DNA of 64,000 bases from Metarhizobium sp964253915 (GTDB taxonomy: Bacteria; Pseudomonadota; Alphaproteobacteria; Rhizobiales; Rhizobiaceae). The position numbers and the translations under genes were made by a program. Positions 62,643 to 64,000 of this stretch are shown here, one piece after another; the stretch's first letter is position 1, and each line of letters begins with the position of its first letter. Location of the stretch: contig NZ_CAXUSG020000020.1 in NCBI RefSeq assembly GCF_964253915.1, forward strand, positions 3,606 to 67,605. The letters are read 5' to 3'. Under the pieces are notes generated by a model. It searched no databases, was not told the origin of the DNA, and saw only the letters and a program-made list of their open reading frames with translations.

Positions 62643-63550
62643 TGTCCCCTTCACCTCTTCGTTCCGCAGACCACGCGAAACTTCGTTTTTCCTTCGAGTT
62701 CTTCCCGCCGAAGTCGGAGGAGATGGAAGGGCAGTTGTGGGCAACGATTGATGATCTCGCCGGCTGGAACCCCGAATTCGTCTCGGTGACGTATGGCGCC
62801 GGCGGCTCCACGCGAGCGCCGACCCTGTCGACGGTGCGCCGATTGCTTGCGGAAACCGCGCTGCCGACGGCGTCGCATTTCACCTGTGTCGGCGCCAGCC
62901 GCGACGAGGTGCATCAGGCGCTCGAGGATTTTCGCGCTGCCGGCGTCCGTCATTTCGTCGCCCTGCGTGGTGATCCGGCCGGCGGTGTCGGCGCTGCCTA
63001 CCAGCCGCATCCCGGCGGTTATGCCAATGCCGCGGAACTGGTCGCCGGTCTGCGCTCGATCGACGATTTCGAGATTTCCGTGTCCGCCTATCCGGAAAAG
63101 CACCCCGAAAGCCGCGATACCGCCGCTGATATCGACATGCTGAAACGCAAGGTGGATAATGGTGCCAACCGGGCGCTGACGCAGTTCTTCTTCGACAACG
63201 ATGTCTTCGAGCGTTATCTCGAGCGCGTGCGCGCGGCCGGCATCACCATTCCTATCGTACCCGGCATCATGCCGATCCAGAACCTGACGCAGCTCAAGCG
63301 GTTTGCCGGCGCCTGCGGCACGACGGTGCCTGTGCGTCTCGACGAACGCTTCGAGGGGCTGGACGACAAACCGGTGGAGCGTGCCGCCGTGGCGGCGGAT
63401 GTCGCGGCCGAACAGATGGCCGATCTCGTCCGCCGCGGTATCCATGAATTCCACGTCTATTCGATGAACCGCGCCCCGCTGGTCAACGAGACGTTTGCAC
63501 GCCTCGGCCTGACCCGGAAAGTGGCTGAGACCACCGGCGCGGCCGCCTGA
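62642..63550 (+). CDS. metF: 5,10-methylenetetrahydrofolate reductase
   Basis: A 302-residue FAD-dependent MetF that makes the methyltetrahydrofolate consumed by MetH. Barrel motifs: FSFEFFPPKSEEME (catalytic Glu, about residue 19), FVSVTYGAGGSTR (about 47), HFTCVGASRDEV, VALRGDP (about 107), and FFFDNDVFERYL with the C-terminal GIHEFHVYSMNRAPLVNE. Bacterial single-domain length. Co-translated with the ArsR-methyltransferase regulator, so control of metF and regulator levels is linked. Terminator hairpin downstream. Confidence 0.97.
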   Translation: MSPSPLRSADHAKLRFSFEFFPPKSEEMEGQLWATIDDLAGWNPEFVSVTYGAGGSTRAPTLSTVRRLLAETALPTASHFTCVGASRDEVHQALEDFRAAGVRHFVALRGDPAGGVGAAYQPHPGGYANAAELVAGLRSIDDFEISVSAYPEKHPESRDTAADIDMLKRKVDNGANRALTQFFFDNDVFERYLERVRAAGITIPIVPGIMPIQNLTQLKRFAGACGTTVPVRLDERFEGLDDKPVERAAVAADVAAEQMADLVRRGIHEFHVYSMNRAPLVNETFARLGLTRKVAETTGAAA

Positions 63551-63576
63551 TACGTTCCATCTACGCCGCAAAAGAG

Positions 63577-63610
63577 AAACGCATGGCGATGCTCCCATCG
63601 CCATGCGTTT
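63577..63610 (+). terminator. terminator-like hairpin after metF
   Basis: A 15-bp perfect stem (AAACGCATGGCGATG with its complement) and four-base loop; ends in TTT followed by GTCTTG, so U-richness is modest. Very stable structure. Confidence 0.75.
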
Positions 63611-63694
63611 GTCTTGATGTGTCTGTCTTGCGAAGAGTGCTCGAAGACTGGTCTGTCGTTGGTCGCTAACCTTGAACCGGTCTGCGACTTTCCC

Positions 63695-63772
63695 CTAGAT
63701 AAAAAGCATTGTTGCGATGAACACAAATGCTGCGCTGACCAGAAAGACATTGAAGGAATTTGTAAGTCCCAT
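63695..63772 (-). CDS. 25-residue membrane microprotein
   Basis: A frame of 25 codons, MGLTNSFNVFLVSAAF then VFIATMLFI, almost wholly a single hydrophobic helix. A perfect AAGGAGG ribosome site lies seven bases ahead of the ATG on the minus strand. Such tiny rhizobial membrane peptides are easily missed. No family name is known to me. Confidence 0.6.
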   Translation of the reverse strand: MGLTNSFNVFLVSAAFVFIATMLFI

Positions 63773-63785
63773 TGTCTGCCTCCTT

Positions 63786-64000
63786 GCGTTGACCGTTAAA
63801 TCATATGTCGGATTTGTGGCAGCTGAAAAGCGCTTTCAATGCTGCGCTGCGAAGACAGAGGGCGGAAAACGCTGGTGTTGAATTGCAAGCTATTGAAAAT
63901 TCACCCAAAAAATTATTCACAATTTTTTGCCGCGGTTTAACATTCGGTTATCCGAGGTGAATCCCCGAGAGCAATGTGTTCAACATGAGCCGAACACCCC
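63786..64000. other. AT-rich non-coding end of the window
   Basis: About 215 bases with no gene I can support. An AT-rich section around 63890-63930 (AAAATTCACCC, TTATTCACAATTTTTTG) is likely promoter DNA for the microprotein or for a gene beyond the window edge. Confidence 0.4.

Overview
The window reads as chromosomal DNA of a GC-rich alphaproteobacterium, most likely a member of the Rhizobiaceae (Rhizobium/Agrobacterium/Neorhizobium type). The grounds are protein families typical of that group (DUF982, DUF2171, a VirC1-like ParA, an ArsR-methyltransferase regulator next to metF, a fused carnitine dehydrogenase/thioesterase), dense coding, many ABC importers, and Rhizobium-type intergenic palindromic mosaic repeats. 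I saw no rRNA, tRNA, CRISPR array, transposase, integrase or prophage. All functions are inferred from sequence reading; no database search was possible.

Layout. 0-4.2 kb: small conserved genes, including three paralogous small exported proteins with a shared two-cysteine C-terminal module. 4.2-10.8 kb: an AGE-family sugar isomerase, the large cobalamin-dependent methionine synthase metH behind a perfect 20-bp palindrome, and a membrane GGDEF protein. 10.9-16.2 kb: two alpha/beta hydrolases, an exported methionine sulfoxide reductase, an ACT-domain protein, an exported PAAR-like protein and a VapBC-type toxin-antitoxin pair. 16.3-29.5 kb: a catabolic block on the minus strand. It holds a peptide-type ABC importer, an enoyl-CoA hydratase, an NDP-forming CoA ligase, an acyl-CoA dehydrogenase, a fused L-carnitine dehydrogenase/betainyl-CoA thioesterase and a beta-keto acid cleavage enzyme. 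Facing it is a CdhR-like AraC regulator with two half-sites 21 bp apart. Together these would convert gamma-butyrobetaine to carnitine and then to glycine betaine.

29.5-36.2 kb: a Pot-type ABC importer with an SDR dehydrogenase and a divergent LuxR-type regulator; an orphan CDI-type immunity gene sits inside this operon. 36.3-37.1 kb: ribH under an FMN riboswitch. 37.2-49.3 kb: a second ABC importer, an RpiR regulator, an N-formylglutamate amidohydrolase-like enzyme, an amino acid permease, a glutamine-synthetase-like ligase, an aldehyde dehydrogenase and an iron alcohol dehydrogenase. This set fits gamma-glutamylation-dependent breakdown of an amine or amino-alcohol. 49.4-53.8 kb: orphan ParA, an L,D-transpeptidase, an aldose-epimerase-like protein, a small phosphatase-like protein and RidA. 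53.8-59.5 kb: a ThDP enzyme, a class III CoA transferase, an EamA transporter and a lipase-like hydrolase in one tight operon, then a secreted RNase T2. 59.7-63.8 kb: ettA, then an ArsR-methyltransferase regulator overlapping metF and preceded by nearly the same palindrome found at metH. These two sites link metH and metF, 56 kb apart, into one predicted methionine/SAM-cycle regulon.
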